Source: an uncultured Candidatus Altimarinota bacterium
GTDB taxonomy: Bacteria; Patescibacteriota; Gracilibacteria; UBA4473
NCBI GenBank assembly: GCA_938021445.1
Contig: CALIGR010000013.1
Coordinates: forward strand, 1 to 7,636
Direction: 5' to 3'
Length of the DNA: 7,636 bases
Shown in pieces: positions 5,447 through 7,636 of this stretch (the stretch's first letter is position 1; every line of letters begins with the position of its first letter). The notes beneath the pieces were generated by a model, which searched no databases, had not been told where the DNA came from, and saw nothing but the letters and a program-made list of their open reading frames with translations. A program made the position numbers and the translations under genes.

Positions 5447-6379
5447 ATGCTGATTACTGAAGCAAAAGAGCGATATTTGAGATACTTAAGGAATACTAAG
5501 AATGCTTCTCAGTATACCTTGAGAAACTATGACAGAAGTCTTAGTTTTTTAGTGGAAGTGATGTCAGATACGGCTGAGGTTAGAGATATAAGCTTACTAG
5601 TACTTGATGATCTTAATGACGCGATTTTTGAAAAGAAAAATCAAAAAGGCGAGCGAGTAAGTGCGACGACCAGAAATATCTACCTAATCCCAATCAGAAG
5701 TTTTCTAAAGTTTTGTGTGAAGCGAGAGCTGGACGATCCAATCCTCTCACCTGAAAAAATAGAACTCATTAAGACCGACCCAAGTGACGCTTCGGGCATC
5801 ACACTAGAAGAACTGGATCGTCTCCGAAATTTAGAAACGGGAAAAAATGAGCTGATAGAAGCCAGAAATCGAGCGATTATTGAGATGTTGTTTTCCACCG
5901 GATTACGGATCTCAGAGCTCTGTGCCCTTGATGTGGAGCAGGTGAATTTAGACCTTAAAGAATTTACGGTTATTGGGAAGGGCCGAAAAGTAAGAACGGT
6001 GTATCTGACAGACTTAGCGGTAGCAAAGTTACAAGTGTACTTGAGTTTTAGAGCTGATATTTTTGCGCCTTTATTTATCAATACCAAAAACAACCGTACA
6101 GCAAAGTCTGAAATAGAAGACAAAGGCGAGTCTCGTCGCCTGAGCCGTACGAGCATAGAGATCATGGTTCGAGATCGAGGGCGGAAAGCCGGCATCACTA
6201 AACCAGTCACTCCACACAAACTCCGTCATACCTTCGCGACGACCCTCCTTCGAAACGGGGCAGACATCAGGTCTGTGCAAGAACTCCTCGGTCACAAAAA
6301 TATCGCCACGACTCAGATCTACACCCACTATGCCAATGCCGATCTGAAGAAAGCTCATCAGACCTTTTTGGGGAATTAG
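5447..6379 (+). CDS. xerC: Xer-type tyrosine recombinase
   Basis: A 310-residue site-specific recombinase of XerC/XerD size. This family resolves chromosome dimers at dif in dividing cells, and its relatives act as integrases. The N-terminal SAM-like core-binding domain (about 1-110) is followed by the catalytic domain (about 115-305). All catalytic residues are visible: Arg154 in STGLRISEL, Lys178 in IGKGRKVR, His257 and Arg260 in TPHKLRHTFAT, His283 in LLGHKNI and nucleophile Tyr292 in TTQIYTHY. An unusually polar stretch near 211-232 (NTKNNRTAKSEIEDKGES), before the LSRTSIEIMV helix, looks like an insertion of about a dozen residues relative to typical XerD. An in-frame TAA at 5444 just before the ATG excludes a longer start. 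The gene begins 8 bases after msrA, with only a weak GATGAG as ribosome-binding site, suggesting reinitiation. With no integrated element in view, a housekeeping Xer role is likelier than phage integrase. The choice of XerC over XerD or a single-Xer type is not resolved. Confidence 0.9.
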   Translation: MLITEAKERYLRYLRNTKNASQYTLRNYDRSLSFLVEVMSDTAEVRDISLLVLDDLNDAIFEKKNQKGERVSATTRNIYLIPIRSFLKFCVKRELDDPILSPEKIELIKTDPSDASGITLEELDRLRNLETGKNELIEARNRAIIEMLFSTGLRISELCALDVEQVNLDLKEFTVIGKGRKVRTVYLTDLAVAKLQVYLSFRADIFAPLFINTKNNRTAKSEIEDKGESRRLSRTSIEIMVRDRGRKAGITKPVTPHKLRHTFATTLLRNGADIRSVQELLGHKNIATTQIYTHYANADLKKAHQTFLGN

Positions 6380-6399
6380 TTCTTCGTCTTTTTGCCGCA

Positions 6400-6427
6400 A
6401 AACAAAAACCCGCCATAAGACGGGTTT
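6400..6427 (-). terminator. Rho-independent terminator of rny, possibly also stopping xer transcription
   Basis: On the minus strand AAACCCG (6427-6421) pairs with CGGGTTT (6412-6406). A T-G wobble and a C-G pair extend the stem to 9 pairs around a TTAT loop, and the T-rich run TTTTTGTTTT follows from within the stem's end. It begins 23 bases after the rny stop. On the plus strand the same repeat has one C/A mismatch and only three T residues, so it would act weakly on transcripts from xer. Confidence 0.85.
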
Positions 6428-6450
6428 GAGATAGTGTTTCTAAGATTTAA

Positions 6451-7636
6451 TTAACGAGCGATCCCTTCAAATCTGTTTTCTCGAATGATAACCACTCGAA
6501 CTTCACCAGGGTACTGGCAAGAAGACTCAATTTTTTGAGCGATTTCGATGGAGAGTTTTTCGGCATCAAGATCCGAAATTTCTTTCGCATCCACAAAGAC
6601 TCGAACTTCTCGACCGGCCTGGATGGCGAAGACGTTCTCGACGCCTTTAAATGATCCAGCAATGGTCTCAAGCTCTTTAAGCCGTTTGATGTACTTCTCT
6701 AAAGTTTCACGTCGAGCTCCTGGTCTAGAAGCTGAAATCGCATCAGCTGCCTGTAAGATTCTCGCTTCAAGTGACTCGTATGGAAAATCTTCGTGATGAG
6801 ACTTCATGGCCGTGACTACAGGTTCCTCGATCCCAAATTTTTCCAAAATTTCTTTCCCGATGATGGCGTGGCCCCCTTCAACTTCATGAGAAACGGCTTT
6901 CCCAATATCGTGAAGTAGTCCCGCTTTCTTGAGCATTTCGGCATCAGCTCCCGGTAGGTAGTTGGCAAGTCCTTCAGCCAGGTAGGCTACTTCAATTGAG
7001 TGCTGAAGTACGTTTTGACCGTACGAGCTTCGAAATCGCAACTTACCGGTGAGTTTTAAGATAGCGTCGGGCAGTCCCGTCACGCCAAGTTCTATGGCGG
7101 CTTTTTGACCAATCTCTAATAAGTATTTTTCTCCGTTTTCTTGGGCTTTTTTGATAGACTCTTCAATTTTTGATGGATGTATTCGTCCGTCTTTGATGAG
7201 GTTCTCAAGGGCCATCTTGGCGATAAACCTTCGGAATGGGTCATAAGATGAAATCGTGATCGTCCCAGGCGTGTCATCGACGATGAGGTCTACTCCAGTC
7301 AAAATCTCAAAGGCATTAATATTTCGCCCTTCTCGACCGATGATTTTCCCTTTGATGTCATCGGAGTCTATTTTGACAACCGTCACGGTCGACTCACTCG
7401 TAACCGTTGAAGCAAATCGCTGAATAGACTGAACCAGTACATTAGAGGCTTCGACATCAGCATCACGCCTCATCGATTCGACTTTTTGCCGCATCACTTC
7501 TGAAAGCTGTGATTCACATTGAGTCTCGACTCGTTCAAAAAGAGTTTTCTTCGCATCGTCAGTACTGAGTTTGGCGATCTCACTCAGTTTGTCGTTCTGT
7601 TCGTTGATTCTTTTATCGAGCTCAAGCTTTTTATCA
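6451..7636 (-). CDS. rny: Ribonuclease Y (N-terminus beyond window)
   Basis: RNase Y is a membrane-attached endoribonuclease that starts mRNA decay. The reading frame stays open to the right edge, so this is the last 394 residues of a protein usually about 510-530 long. The N-terminal membrane segment and part of the coiled coil are outside. Numbering from the first full codon at 7635, residues 1-65 are charged and helical, the end of the coiled coil. The KH RNA-binding domain follows, with KGKIIGREGRNI (95-106) and LTGVDLIVDDTPG (112-124). The HD hydrolase domain has QHSIEV (His212), LLHDIGKAVSHEVEGGH (His242, Asp243, His256), SHHED (His280, His281) and AADAISASRPGARRETLE (Asp298). The conserved C-terminal domain has FAIQAGREVRVFV and ends near YPGEVRVVIIREN. 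A GTG at 7497 could be misread as a start, but conserved sequence and an open frame continue upstream. The gene is convergent with xer. Confidence 0.97.
   Translation of the reverse strand, partial: DKKLELDKRINEQNDKLSEIAKLSTDDAKKTLFERVETQCESQLSEVMRQKVESMRRDADVEASNVLVQSIQRFASTVTSESTVTVVKIDSDDIKGKIIGREGRNINAFEILTGVDLIVDDTPGTITISSYDPFRRFIAKMALENLIKDGRIHPSKIEESIKKAQENGEKYLLEIGQKAAIELGVTGLPDAILKLTGKLRFRSSYGQNVLQHSIEVAYLAEGLANYLPGADAEMLKKAGLLHDIGKAVSHEVEGGHAIIGKEILEKFGIEEPVVTAMKSHHEDFPYESLEARILQAADAISASRPGARRETLEKYIKRLKELETIAGSFKGVENVFAIQAGREVRVFVDAKEISDLDAEKLSIEIAQKIESSCQYPGEVRVVIIRENRFEGIAR

Noticed and set aside
5436..5459. Possible reading of TGA as an amino acid in msrA
   Set aside because: TGA at the msrA end is followed at once by another TGA and then the recombinase start. 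The protein already has full length, and other genes show no in-frame TGA.
5680..6219. Open frame of 179 codons on the minus strand inside the recombinase gene
   Set aside because: It lies wholly antisense to a gene with all catalytic motifs, and its product is low-complexity Ser/Arg-rich with no recognisable domain. It is a codon-bias shadow.
7495..7497. GTG as the start of the rny reading frame
   Set aside because: The frame remains open upstream to the window edge with charged coiled-coil-like sequence typical of RNase Y, so this is an internal Val codon.
1..7636. CRISPR array, tRNA/rRNA genes, insertion sequence or defence system
   Set aside because: No spaced direct repeats, cloverleaf arms, terminal inverted repeats, transposase or defence domains were seen. 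Nearly all bases are explained by six conserved genes.

Overview
The window carries six protein-coding genes of ordinary housekeeping type, in five alternating transcription units. In order they are: secY (minus strand, 3' end beyond the left edge), an OmpR/CusR-type response regulator (plus), pyruvate phosphate dikinase ppdK (minus), msrA followed 8 bases later by a Xer-type tyrosine recombinase (plus), and RNase Y rny (minus, 5' end beyond the right edge). I see no rRNA, tRNA, CRISPR array, insertion sequence or prophage gene. The longest non-coding stretches are 1090-1326 and 4640-4763, both divergent promoter regions.

Organism: a bacterium with moderately AT-rich DNA, short intergenic spaces, mostly weak or absent Shine-Dalgarno sequences and standard stop codons (TGA ends msrA, TAG ends three genes, TAA ends rny). 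The SecY style, the use of PPDK, a lone response regulator and a Xer recombinase with no second one nearby would all suit a Patescibacteria (CPR)-like lineage with the standard code. This is an inference of modest confidence. A TGA-recoding lineage such as Gracilibacteria looks unlikely.

Layout: 1-1089 is secY, with a plausible promoter at 1136-1163 and a GC-rich hairpin in its short leader. 1327-2010 is the regulator. 2000-4639 is ppdK, whose stop codon overlaps the end of the regulator gene tail to tail by 11 bases. 4640-4763 separates the divergent ppdK and msrA genes. It contains a perfect TATAAT box 7 bases before the msrA ATG, embedded in a perfect 15-base palindrome, plus a separate 10-base inverted repeat spanning 4691-4748. 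4764-6379 is msrA-xer, and 6400-6427 is a rho-independent terminator for rny.

Functionally the genes are mostly independent: membrane protein export (SecY), central carbon metabolism (PPDK), repair of oxidised methionine outside the cytoplasmic membrane (an MsrA with an N-terminal hydrophobic segment), chromosome-dimer resolution or integration (Xer) and mRNA decay (RNase Y). I did not find a new multi-gene system. The more interesting signals are regulatory: the nested palindromes and apparently leaderless start of msrA, the overlapping convergent regulator/ppdK pair, the response regulator with Asp in place of the conserved Pro after its active-site Lys, and the isolation of secY from a ribosomal-protein operon.
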